Source: Arthrobotrys musiformis | Lineage: Eukaryota; Ascomycota; Orbiliomycetes; Orbiliales; Orbiliaceae | Length of the DNA stretch: 64,000 bases | Assembly: GCA_036971715.1 (NCBI GenBank) | Contig: JAVHJL010000010.1 | Location: 496,001 to 560,000 of the forward strand | Direction of reading: 5' to 3' | Part shown: piece after piece, positions 13,428-23,287 of the stretch | Numbering within the stretch: the stretch's first letter is position 1 | How the letters are laid out: the number at the start of each line of letters is the position of its first letter | Notes under the pieces: generated by a model | The model's database searches: none | The model's input: only the letters and a program-made list of their open reading frames with translations | What the model was told of the DNA's origin: nothing | Translations under genes and position numbers: made by a program

Positions 13428-14228
13428 TTATGCGAGTGATTGGCGGGTATAAACGAAAAGACTGTCCTTTGGCGGAAGGAGAGCTTCGATCTTTGGATAT
13501 GTCAATAGAGGTTGTAAGACTTCCTTCTTAGGTACCGGTTTGGCTGTCTCAGTTCCTTCGGGTGTAGACTCGCTAGTCTCTTTCGTGTCAGATTCCTCTT
13601 GGGCAAACTTGCTTATGTCAAGTTCTTCCTCGAATTTAGTAACAGGATTCCAGTCCTTTCTTGTAGCGATGTTGTCCTTTACTTCGAAGACGGCAGTGTC
13701 TACTTTTTCACTCTCCTCCCCTTCTTCGCTTTTAATAAGGAAGTTTTCGATGTCTGTCTCTGGTTCGAAACTTGTAAGGACTTCCCAGCCACCAATGGCC
13801 TTAACTGACTTTTTAGATACGTCGGGAGCAGCCTTGATGTGAGTGGCTTCGAGTTTCCCCGCTCTTTGGATATAACCGGTTGGAAGTTCTTCCTGCCAAT
13901 CTTCGGGAAATTCGTCGATGTATCGAAGGTCTGAGAAAGATTTTGTAGTAGCCGGTGGAGCCGGTGGGGGGACGGCGAATCTCGATCCTGGCTCGGTGAA
14001 CGAAAAAACGTCCGCGGGGTTCTCTTCGGGTGATGTTGGAGCGTTTAATTCCGGTTTAACGGAGAACTTGATATTCGGCGGGGTATAAGTAAATACGGTC
14101 TCGAGTTTAAACGGTTGCCTGAATGCTATGGCCTGGAGGGAGTGATGGGAAGTCTCTTGCGAGACGGAAACAGTCTGGATACCTTTTATCGACTGAATTT
14201 TGACTATTTGACCAAAGGAACCCCTCAC
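13428..14228 (-). CDS. Protein of unknown function with an internal W-x-x-x-T-x-F-E repeat
   Basis: Single-exon frame of 266 codons; I do not recognise a family. The first 45 residues are basic or hydroxylated with few acids (MRGSFGQIVKIQSIKG at the start), compatible with a mitochondrial presequence but not proof of one. The middle is Pro-rich. Two copies of a motif are spaced 45 residues apart: WEVLTSFEPETDIENF (148-163) and WNPVTKFEEELDISKF (193-208). The C-terminal half is strongly acidic. It ends in TAA at 13430-13428, immediately before the SDR start on the same strand and in the same frame. It may be its own gene or the 5' part of one transcript with the SDR. An upstream non-coding exon cannot be excluded. 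Confidence 0.6.
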   Translation of the reverse strand: MRGSFGQIVKIQSIKGIQTVSVSQETSHHSLQAIAFRQPFKLETVFTYTPPNIKFSVKPELNAPTSPEENPADVFSFTEPGSRFAVPPPAPPATTKSFSDLRYIDEFPEDWQEELPTGYIQRAGKLEATHIKAAPDVSKKSVKAIGGWEVLTSFEPETDIENFLIKSEEGEESEKVDTAVFEVKDNIATRKDWNPVTKFEEELDISKFAQEESDTKETSESTPEGTETAKPVPKKEVLQPLLTYPKIEALLPPKDSLFVYTRQSLA

Positions 14229-15421
14229 GGCTGAATACGCTGTGAAGGTTCCAGAAAGAGGTATTTATGACAACTGTGTGTGTTGATTTTGTGGTAAATT
14301 TGTGGAGGCCTCTAATTGTCTGTCTGCGGACAAGTGGATGGAAAATTTTGAATTCCAGAAATATGCAAGTGGGCAGCTGGTCAAGAAAACCACAATTGGT
14401 CGTCAGAATTTTTAAGAGGAGATGGGAAGAGAAGAGCAGAGGAAGTCGAATTTTTTGTAAGACAAAAGATGCGCTCTGGATATAAATGATATCAGAGATG
14501 ACTTGTACAATTCTTAATTTTACTCGAAAGGATTCTATTCTGGGCTGAGATGGGTCTATGAGGAGGACATTGGCTCCACTACTTAACATAAAAAGACTCC
14601 AGCCAACAGTATTACGGAAGACGGTTCCAGGTGTAACCGCATTTACTTAGACCGCAGAGGAACTCGCTGGGATCAAAGCTAGAAACCGAAACGTGGGCCA
14701 ACGAATGACCCTGTTATGGGTCCAATAGCTTCAAATCACTTGCCATTCAGGTATTACTGGTGCAAATCGCTTCCCTGAGCAATGGTAACCGCAGATATCC
14801 CTTGGAGTGAGTTGGCAATACAGTGCGTAGAGCAATTCTTTACAGGTTGTGCATTAAATGGAGCATTCCAAAACACCAAGGTCCCCAAAAATTTTCCCTG
14901 TTTATCCACTGCCGCCAAAATTTACCTTCCACAGTTTGGGGCAAGTGGCTATTACATACGTGGTTCAACTCCGGTTGTGCGCTTGCTGTTTCGAAGGCCA
15001 TCAGATTATTTGTGCGTAAAGTGCGGGCGGGCATTGCAGGCAAAAATTCCTTCTTAGGTAAGGTGACGCTGTGACAACTCATCAACTGCAAAATTAACAT
15101 ATGCACAGCCAGATTCCGTTGGAACAGGGCATGACAGAAGAGGGAACTGCATGGGTCTTGGAAGGCATTGAGTGAGCAGATAGCAGGGGATAGGCTCGAG
15201 GCTTTTCGACCAATTGATAAGCAAGAAGGGCATCGTGACCCGCAGACCCCAGCTTTTTTTCGGCCCGCTCCCGGGGGACCAAGCTTTTGATCGGTATTAC
15301 AATTGAACTTCAATTAGTTCGGGAAGTAATAGTATTAATTAAAAGAGCTTTGAGAGATATTTTGTGAACAGGCTGAAGAAAAGAAACCAGGTGAATTTTT
15401 AATTGAGTATGTAAAAGTTCT
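14229..15421. other. 1.2 kb intergenic region
   Basis: Lies between the stop of xylitol dehydrogenase and the start of the unknown protein on the same strand. Frames of 157-160 codons on the minus strand (14107-14589, 14840-15313) show no motifs and look accidental. It should contain the promoter of the unknown protein and the XDH 3' UTR. Confidence 0.5.
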
Positions 15422-16711
15422 TTAGTCCTCTGGCCCGCGGATCAGGGTCTTGATACCCTTGCCGTTCTTAACTTCCTCGAAAGCCTTTTCAGCATCCTCA
15501 AATTTGACTTCCCCGGTGATCAGCTCTTTGACACTCAACCTCCCGTGTGCTAGGAGCTCAACGGCTAGTTTATAATCCCCGGCACCGTATCTAAAACTAC
15601 CCTTGACTGTCAACTCCTTGACACAGAGAGCAGTTATCGGAAATGTGATGTCGGGGCGCCCCATGCCAGCCTGGACGAAAGTGCCTCCATTCCGGGCAAC
15701 ATGGATACAGGTTTGGATCGATGGCTCTGCACCAGAGGCATCGATGACGACATCTGCTCCAACGCCTAGACCGTTCTCCTTGATGATCTGCGCAGCATTG
15801 GAAACCGGTGTCCCTTCTCTCGTCGGCTGGAATGTGCCAGTAGCAGCATAACTCTTCGCAAACTCAAGACGACTCGGAACGATGTCGACAGCGACAACTT
15901 TGGTCGCTCCGAAGGCCTTTGCAACTGCACAGCAGAGCAAACCGACCGGACCGGCACCGAATACGACAACACTGTCCCCAGGCTTAACTTGGGCTTGCTT
16001 GACGACATGAACACCGACACTCAACGGCTCCATCAAAGCACCCTCCTCTAGGCTGACATTATCCGGAAGTTTATAGCAGAAGTCCTGAGGAAGGACGTAG
16101 TATTTCGCCAAGGTACCATCATAAGGAGGTGTAGCAGCGAAGCGCATGCCGTGGCACAAGTTGTATTTCCCAAACTTGCACTCGGGACAATGTCTGCATG
16201 GCACACCGGGCTCCATGCACACTCTATCGCCAGGTTGAAGGTCTGTTACTGCGGACCCCACTTTGACAATCTCTCCAGCAGACTCGTGACCCAGAACCAT
16301 GGGAGCTTTAAGGATGAAATCTCCGATTCGACCATGTTGCCAGTAATGAACCTATTCGTACAAACACAAATTGGTTATTGGTCAGATCTTTCTTGCCGCA
16401 GTATACTACTTGGGCAGTTATGGGTTCCAAAGATCAAACTGGGATATTGTATCATACATCACTACCACAAATTCCTGTTACGCGAACTCGGACAAGTACC
16501 TCCCGTGGGTCTTTAAGCTCTGGGATTGGTCGGTCCTCGAATTTGACGTCCAACGGCTTCGCAAGGACAAAAGAGAGATTCTGCAGCAAAATGGAGAGTA
16601 ATTAGTGCTTCTGTTGACCATTTAAGCTTTGACATGCGGTGGCGGGGCTAGTGGGGTAGGTAGTCCCCGCTTCCATCCGTCTACACGTCTACGTACCTGT
16701 GGTCCACCCAT
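15422..16711 (-). CDS. xdhA: NAD-dependent D-xylulose reductase (xylitol dehydrogenase)
   Basis: Oxidises xylitol to D-xylulose with NAD+ in the fungal pentose catabolic pathway, in the cytosol. Three exons give 355 residues: a 15-nt first exon (16711-16697), 16580-16458 and 16351-15422. This is the normal length for zinc-dependent polyol dehydrogenases. Catalytic zinc ligands Cys43 (GICGSDVHYW), His68 and Glu69 (LGHES) and Glu154 are present. The structural zinc site is Cys98, Cys101, Cys104 and Cys112. The Rossmann motif GAGPVG is at 178-183, and Asp202 after the second strand indicates NAD rather than NADP. The N-terminal NLSFVLAKPLDVKFEDRP is typical of fungal XDH. L-arabinitol or sorbitol dehydrogenase is the main alternative. 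CreA-type sites lie in intron 1 and a GGCTAAA box lies upstream. Confidence 0.92.
16642..16670. promoter_or_regulatory. Cluster of three CreA-type sites in XDH intron 1
   Basis: Three matches to the carbon-catabolite repressor consensus SYGGRG lie in 29 bp: GCGGGG at 16642-16647, GTGGGG at 16651-16656 and CCCCGC (the reverse of GCGGGG) at 16665-16670. They fall inside the first intron of the xylitol dehydrogenase gene, 41-69 bp after its ATG. Paired CreA sites are known to be the functional form in Aspergillus. Binding here is inferred. Confidence 0.45.
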
Positions 16712-18550
16712 TTTAGCAGCAAATGTCTATTGTTCGTTGTGCGTAGTACAGAGGAGGATTAAAGGAAAGCAGGATGGGTCTTAAGAATAAATTAAAAAAA
16801 ACCAAGGAGGGGAAAGGCAGTATTTATCCTTCCACTCCGCCCGCAAAAAACCTTCGACCGTGATCGCCTTCCGTGGAGGCCAAAGTCCACGAATCACGGC
16901 CAATTTCCTACGACAAGAACGCCATAAGAATCTTAGACTCTACGGGTAATATATTCGCACCTTCTCCGGTCGTGGAAGCGGACAGAGAACTCCTCCACCC
17001 GGTCATGCTACTATTCGGTACCAATGGTTTGGTTAACCATAATTTTTGCAGAGAACGTTATCGGTAATATGCGTCTAAGTTCGGTCCTCGCCCTTGATAG
17101 CCAGAAGTCCGCGTGGTAGTTTAGCCGGAGTTTAACCGGGCTCCAAACTAACCCCCAAACGGAAATCTACCACCAAATATTTGCTAGATCACGTGATATA
17201 CCACAATCATTGCAAGGGCTCGGTTTGATCTGAAGAAGCATTTTTGCCTGTTATCATATTGCCAGATCATATCAAGATACGACTAGAGCTCCGTATGCCT
17301 TATTTAATGTTGCAAGGGTGAATCTTTCGCATTCCTTGAACAAAATCCTAATCTATCTCGGAGTGACGCCATAACCACAACTCGATGCTTTGTTGGATTT
17401 TGTTATATAGTAACCTACCTACTATATATTGACACTTGAAAGATCTCTAGGTGACCCATATTTATAATCTCGAGATTTCTAGCTCTAGACTCCTATAAGT
17501 CTAACACGTTCAGTGAATGCTTGGGAACTTAACCTAATATATTAGGAGGCCCACTTGATGATATTTGTGGCAAATTTGGTGGCCTTCCGTTTTATCCTTT
17601 CAAGCTCTTAGAACATGCCGGCCATGAGATCGTGAGGCTCGTGTGGCCACGGAATATATATACGGACATGCGGTGTCCAGAAATGTCATCCATTTGTTTT
17701 TTATCTTAGAACTTGGCGACTTCTGTTGAACGTTAATAGTTTTATAATGTTCTTAGAACCGTCGTCACTAAAGTTAGCACTCATCTATACAGAAATTAAA
17801 ATTTAAAGAATGTGTATATATCGTCGTTGATAATTAAACGCGCGATAGAGTTCCCTAGGCCCTGCCTCAGGAGCGCCTAGTCTTAAGGCTAGATAGAGTT
17901 ACGTGCCAGGAGTCTAGAGCTAGTATGCAGTAAACATGCCCCTTGCCCCGAGCGCCCGGATTTAAAGCTACCTGCAACCCCAAGCTACATGCATAGATAT
18001 GCAGTTTGCAGGCGCCTGTTTATGTCGACAATTTGAAACCATTCCACCAGCTCTGTTCCCTCAAACCATAGCCCCGAGCTCTTAAAAAAAAACCCTTAGT
18101 GGGTCTTACTCGGAACCAAATTTTGAGAAGTATAGACAATACTAGCTTTATTCTGGCATCCAGCCAATGTCGGCCAATAGACAGATGAGTATCTTTACAG
18201 TAAGTACTTAAGTTATATCATCATAGTAATACCAACGTATATATTGAAGCCGGCATAGCTCGATACTAGTATCAGAGCAGTATTAGAAAGGCCAAATCAT
18301 ATTCAACGTTCTTACAACCTACCCAACCAATAAAAGCTTCTTGTAAGAGACTAATTGGCGTCTAGAGCCGCAAATTCCGGCTACAAGGTCGATTGAGGGC
18401 CTCACACATATGGCTGGTTGTAGAAAAACCGAGACTGGGCCCATTTGAAGGGGCCACATCCCTAAGATCTCTCAGCATTTAATCACCACCGACACCAGCT
18501 CCCTCAGCCCCTTCTACTTCTTCTCTTGTAAAAAATATTTTCTTTTCCCT
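16712..18550. other. Divergent intergenic region between XDH and the secreted protein gene
   Basis: No gene was found. It contains the XDH promoter, including a GGCTAAA box on the minus strand at 17120-17126. The rest is AT-rich with many CTAG-containing short words and frequent stops. The last 60 bp (18490-18550) are pyrimidine-rich, as expected for a fungal core promoter in front of the secreted protein gene. Confidence 0.5.
17120..17126 (-). promoter_or_regulatory. XlnR-type GGCTAAA box upstream of XDH
   Basis: The minus strand reads GGCTAAA, the Aspergillus XlnR binding consensus, about 410 bp upstream of the xylitol dehydrogenase start. XlnR-type regulators control xylose catabolism genes in many ascomycetes. 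A single 7-mer also occurs by chance, so this is weak support. Confidence 0.35.
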
Positions 18551-18579
18551 TTGATCACATACCACTCATCTCCAAAACC

Positions 18580-18735
18580 ATCTATCCACCAACCAATCCA
18601 TCAACCAATCCAACCAATCCATCAACCAATCCATCAACCAATCCATCAACCAATCCATCAACCAATCCATCAACCAATCCATCAACTAATCCATCAACCA
18701 ACCCACCAACCAATCCATCAATCAATCCATCAGTT
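18580..18735. repeat. 12-bp tandem repeat with about 11 CCAAT boxes
   Basis: The unit is ATCAACCAATCC and permutations. It runs about 150 bp with few changes and degenerates at both ends. Each unit has the pentamer CCAAT, the core of the HAP/AnCF binding site. The block ends about 50 bp before the ATG of the secreted protein gene. Because the unit is 12 bp, one frame stays open through it as His-Gln-Pro-Ile repeats. That frame starts at an ATG at 18551 and overlaps the real start out of frame, so it would be an upstream ORF if transcription begins before it. Confidence 0.85.
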
Positions 18736-18782
18736 ATCATCACTCTACTCAATCGTCCAATACCCTTCTCCAGCAGTTCAAA

Positions 18783-19832
18783 ATGAAGTGCATCAATATC
18801 ATTCTTACGGCGATCCTATTCGCCCTCTTCGCCAAGGTAGGTATCTTTGGGTTTGCTTAGTCTCGTACCTAGCTAGACTCGCGGAACTAAATCAACGTCA
18901 CTAACGAGGAATCATAGGCCTTCCCCCTTCCGGGTTTGGATGGGGATCTGGTAAGTGATTATTCCCTATTCTAGTACCTAGGCGGTGCAATAAACTTATA
19001 CGCCTATCACCAACGACAGAACCTCCCCGCCGACTTTGAATTGAAGTCCCTAGAGCAAATCGTAAGTTGCCTCCAATACCCTCTTTACCGATGCCAATCT
19101 CGAAGTTACTTCTAAATCTTATATTTAATTGATCCTTTTAGGTGGAAGAGCGCGGTTTTGTCTTCGGTACCAATGGTACCATTGTTAGCCTCCCAGATGT
19201 AAGACTTTCTTGCTCCCCTTATAATCCCTTGATTAGCTGCCATCTAACCATCCTGAATACACATAGGGTATGGGTGACGTCATCAAAGAGCTCGAGGGAA
19301 ACGCTGGTTTCAACAACTTGGCTAAACGCGTAAGTGATGTCTAAACAACACCTCCTCTAATAGAGTCACTCAAAACATATCAATAGTTCTGGAGCTAACA
19401 TACTTCTAGGAGGAATGGTCTTATACCTGTTCCAAACGTATTGGTCCAAACCCTCTTATCTACTGGTTGTCTGCCTACATCTACGTCTCCGATCGTTTGA
19501 AGCGAGTTCCCGGGAACTGTCACGTTGACCCCAACCAGGGATGCACGAACTGTGCCTGCACCGGTGGCGCCGCTGTCAAACTTTGCCGAGGTGGAACGTC
19601 TGCACCAGACTTCAGGGTCCCCAACGGAGAAGTCGGATATCGGGCTTCGCTCGTCGTCAATGTCTTCTTGTTAAACCTTATGGGCTTGGCTCGTTGTGGC
19701 GGTTCTTGGCCTGGGTGCAGTGACGCACTGAACTGCCAGTTCGAAGGATTGGCTACCTACGGCGGTCTTTCCGAAGACTGGTATGTTTATCTAACCCAAG
19801 AGAGAGATATCCCAAAATGTATCCCGATCTAG
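18783..19832 (+). CDS. Small secreted cysteine-rich protein with propeptide (candidate effector)
   Basis: I do not recognise the family. Six exons (18783-18836, 18918-18950, 19020-19061, 19142-19198, 19267-19329, 19410-19832), all split exactly between codons, give 223 residues. Residues 1-18 form a signal peptide (MKCINIILTAILFALFAK), encoded by exon 1 alone. Exons 2-5 encode a 65-residue acidic propeptide ending in Lys82-Arg83, a Kex2-type site that coincides with the end of exon 5. Exon 6 encodes the entire mature part: 140 residues with ten cysteines, including a CTNCAC cluster, enough for five disulfides. There is no membrane segment beyond the signal. Secretion and pro-processing are inferred from these features. 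Role could be host- or prey-directed effector, antimicrobial or wall-associated protein. Confidence 0.85.
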
Positions 19833-22234
19833 GGCGTACGTTCAGTCACTCATCCAACGTCATCACCCATGGAAAGCATCTGTTTCTTTTTTACTATTGC
19901 ATTTTTTTCCTGATCAAATAACATTCCATCTTACCATGCTATGGAAAACAGACACGCGAACTAGAATACGTCATCTGGCAAATCTACAGCGATAAAGAGA
20001 CCACTCCAAGTCCAATCAAACTAGACTGCACAGCGACGTATATCTAAGGGACCATCTGGTTTTCGATTTGCATTTCCTTCAAGGTGGACTATCATCCTTT
20101 CCTGTATTCTTAAATCTCAAACCAATACTATCCTCCTCCTCCTCACTGATCCTCTACTTCACAACCAAGTAAATAAGGCTTGCCTTGTAGTCTTCTCTGG
20201 TGATCTTATGGATGCATGTGATGTGAAAGACCAACAACGCTTCTTCGCGTTGTTCCTGTTGCAAATATGTGTTTCAGTTACACGAGGTGTTTCGCACCCT
20301 GTGACCCTATTTAGAGATCACCATGTCGATCACCAGACCCGGCTGATGGTTACACACGCATCGGTCCGGTCGGAATCCTTAAGGTACCCAGCCGTCAAAC
20401 GTAACTTGTATAGCGATGGGACCAACATTGCACGATGACCCTAACATTAAAAGTGGCATGCTGTAGCTGTATCTCTCAAATTTCAAACCGAGTATACCTG
20501 AGCAAATTGGCTATGGCGGACTTTCGACACCTAGCTAGGCCGGCCATTCTTTGTGCGGTCTGGGTACGAGATCTCAAGACCAACCTAGGATCAGGCTTGT
20601 CACACCTTACTATACGATGGGAGATAATTATCGATAAGCTCCAAGATCGTTTGTCTTTCTTAGTTCGGACTTGCAATCAGATTACAGGTACCTGCGCCAA
20701 CATTGCAACAACATAAGCTAGTAAGTATCCCAGCACAGATACTAGATCTTGACATCGCAACAGCTAGAGCAAACGCTTGGCCAGCACACGCAGAATCGAA
20801 TAGCCCTCTAGTTCTAGGAGAAGGTTGATCCTCTGCTAGGCGGAACTGTGAACACGTAGGAATCAGATTTTCCCAAATTCAATCGAAGGATATCCTTATA
20901 GATACGTCATACCTCTTTGAGGCCGGACACTTGGCCCTGAGTCTTTGCTATGGTATTCACGCTAACCAAGCGCCGGTGCAGTCAGATGAGATCAAAAACG
21001 CAACGTCCGCAATCGATTGATCTCGCCCAGATGAGCAGACATCGACCGAGCTGTTCCGCTTCGTCTGGCGCAGTCGACATCGTCTGATGTTATATTATCC
21101 TTCTGCAATAGTCTTAATATGCCTTAATCTTTCGTATCTCGCGCGATACGTTTGTCAGGATTTTGGGTAATTAGGACATGATCACCGTTTCCGGCCAATA
21201 GTTCCGAGCCGGTCACGTATGGGCTGCCCATCCATAGCACGGTACCGAAGATTAAAACGCGAGACAAGTCGATCCAAAAATATGTCATTTTCAAGTTAAC
21301 TGGCACTCGGCCGCTCGGGCAACGTTCGGGATTCGGTCGTGGAACACGATACCGGAATGCCCCATATGGACCTGTAAATTTCTAGGTCGAGAGCCTTGTT
21401 TCACAGCGTCGAGTAGCTATGCGAATTGACGTACACACCACTAAGAGCCTTTGAGGCTGGGTGAAAGTAAGCGGCCTCGGAGCACGCACAAACCCGCATA
21501 ATCACTGAGCAGCTGTGTACAGTGTACCAGCCAAAATCCTAGTCTTTAGGCCAATTTCAGCACACATTTGGGCTGATTTGGAAACAAAAAAATCCTACGG
21601 TTTTGTGAGTCGATATATTTTTGGAGATAGTCCTAGCGCGCGTTCATCCGCAAAATTATCGATTTTGGACGGATATCTAGAGGTCGCAAAATTTCGAAAA
21701 GAGTAAGGCAAAAATGAGAAACAAGGTAGCTATATCCGCGAGTTGTATTGAATAGTTAATTCTACAAAACATTGCATTGGCGCCAACGGTCTAGGACTGA
21801 TGCTGCGAATAAACCTTTGTATGTATGATCCATGGCCACCGTTCATGCCAACACAAGGAATCCACTAAGGCTACGAATCATTCACCAGGCACGTTTGTTT
21901 TCAAGGCTGAGGATAATTGGGGGCTTCTTAGTGGATAGACACTCCGATATGTGGGTGCAGGTTGCCTCCGCGGATACCGCAAAAATTATATGAACGCAGA
22001 AATTTTTTGAAAACGCGAGAATTAAGCGGCCGCGAGGTCGCATGCCAACCCCTCACACGGCTCAACAGGAGACGATCTGGTGATATCCTATATAACTTCA
22101 TCATGGTCTTGCGACTGAGTGATCTCTTCCTAAATTATAAATTTTAGGAACTCGGTACGACGGGCAAGCCATAAAAAAATATTTCCACATACTTTTCACT
22201 CCCAAGCTACACGTGGCTGTTCAGATTAAGGAAA
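19833..22234. other. 2.4 kb intergenic region
   Basis: Follows the secreted protein gene. The first 350 bp are pyrimidine- and A-rich, like a 3' UTR. After about 20.2 kb only short frames without motifs are seen. No repeat, RNA gene or element was recognised. Confidence 0.45.
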
Positions 22235-23287
22235 ATGAGCCTTGTAGCTATTCAATCCTCGCATTCATGGTGCTGTCCAACGGTCGAGAACCCCATTTCC
22301 TGCCCTAGATTTCGCAAAACATCTCTCCCAAATTACTGGTCAACCCCTCGATCAAATCATAGCCAGATATCCGAGCCTATTGAACGAATATTATCAACCC
22401 CCCCTAGACCCCCCAAAAGAGTACGGACTGGCCTAAATCCAAACCAATTGACATCTTCGTCCAAGACCCTCGAAGATGATCAACTTTTCGCACCAGGGTA
22501 CCCAGTCCCTGTGATCAAAATAATACCAGAGGATTCCGTGGGGACACTGATCGGTCGGAACAGTGTCGACACATGCACAATAGCGCCAATTAATGCAAGC
22601 AGCATTGCTTTAAAGCCCGGGATATCTCCACTCTCGAGATTCGCAGCCTGGATCTTACCTCGAGATCCTGAAGACCAAGAACTGGTCGTTTCACCTCTTG
22701 AGACACCGTCGGGGTTTTTAGAGCATATCGCAAAGGATACTGGTGATATTGAAAACGATCCTTTGGGAGATATTGAAATGAGAACAGGAGGAGAGTACGG
22801 TGAAGAATTTAGAGAATCAATATCTCCTGAAACGTCTAGCTATACTCTCACCAGATTCTTGGAGGACGGTACAGGATCCAAACGATCCATCGAGAGGGAG
22901 CTCCGGCAGATTACATCTGACCTCAGCGATGTTCTTCAGGGCATGAAAATTTCGGACGTTGACGTTCCAGAAACCCATATGCGAGATCTGGAGGCGAGTT
23001 TTGGTTCGGAAAATTTGGAAGGCCTCGAAGGAAACACTGCAGAGTGTGAGACCGATCCGCAGGATAATTTTGAGGATGAAAATGATATCTTTAGTTTGGA
23101 AGATGGAGACGAGGTGGTTGTCGCTGGTCCTCTAGAAATCTCACCTGAACTCGAATCATGGATCTCAAAGAGCTCACTAATCGTTGGTAGGAGCTTGAAA
23201 CCTTTCGTAGGCGGTGCTGTTGACAGCACCGGGTTCCCGTTCCATATCCCACATGGACGGAAGCGAAAGGCAAGCACATGTCAATGA
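22235..23287 (+). CDS. Protein of unknown function, acidic C-terminal half, basic clusters
   Basis: An uninterrupted frame of 350 codons in a stop-rich neighbourhood, with a good start context (GGAAAATGA). No family was recognised. Residues 50-70 are Pro-rich with a basic cluster PPKRVRTG. The middle has the block SPLSRFAAWILPRDPEDQE. Residues 150-310 are rich in Glu, Asp and Ser, and the C-terminus carries HGRKRK. Two basic clusters suggest a nuclear protein. Low complexity and few hydrophobic stretches suggest much is disordered. No introns are needed. Codon use looks ordinary for the window. It could be a fast-evolving lineage-specific gene; expression data would decide. Confidence 0.6.
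   Translation: MSLVAIQSSHSWCCPTVENPISCPRFRKTSLPNYWSTPRSNHSQISEPIERILSTPPRPPKRVRTGLNPNQLTSSSKTLEDDQLFAPGYPVPVIKIIPEDSVGTLIGRNSVDTCTIAPINASSIALKPGISPLSRFAAWILPRDPEDQELVVSPLETPSGFLEHIAKDTGDIENDPLGDIEMRTGGEYGEEFRESISPETSSYTLTRFLEDGTGSKRSIERELRQITSDLSDVLQGMKISDVDVPETHMRDLEASFGSENLEGLEGNTAECETDPQDNFEDENDIFSLEDGDEVVVAGPLEISPELESWISKSSLIVGRSLKPFVGGAVDSTGFPFHIPHGRKRKASTCQ

Noticed and set aside
19410..19832. Similarity of the cysteine-rich domain to KP4-like or Ecp2-like secreted proteins
   Set aside because: Only spacing of a few cysteines and a short SAY segment are similar by eye; not enough for a family call.
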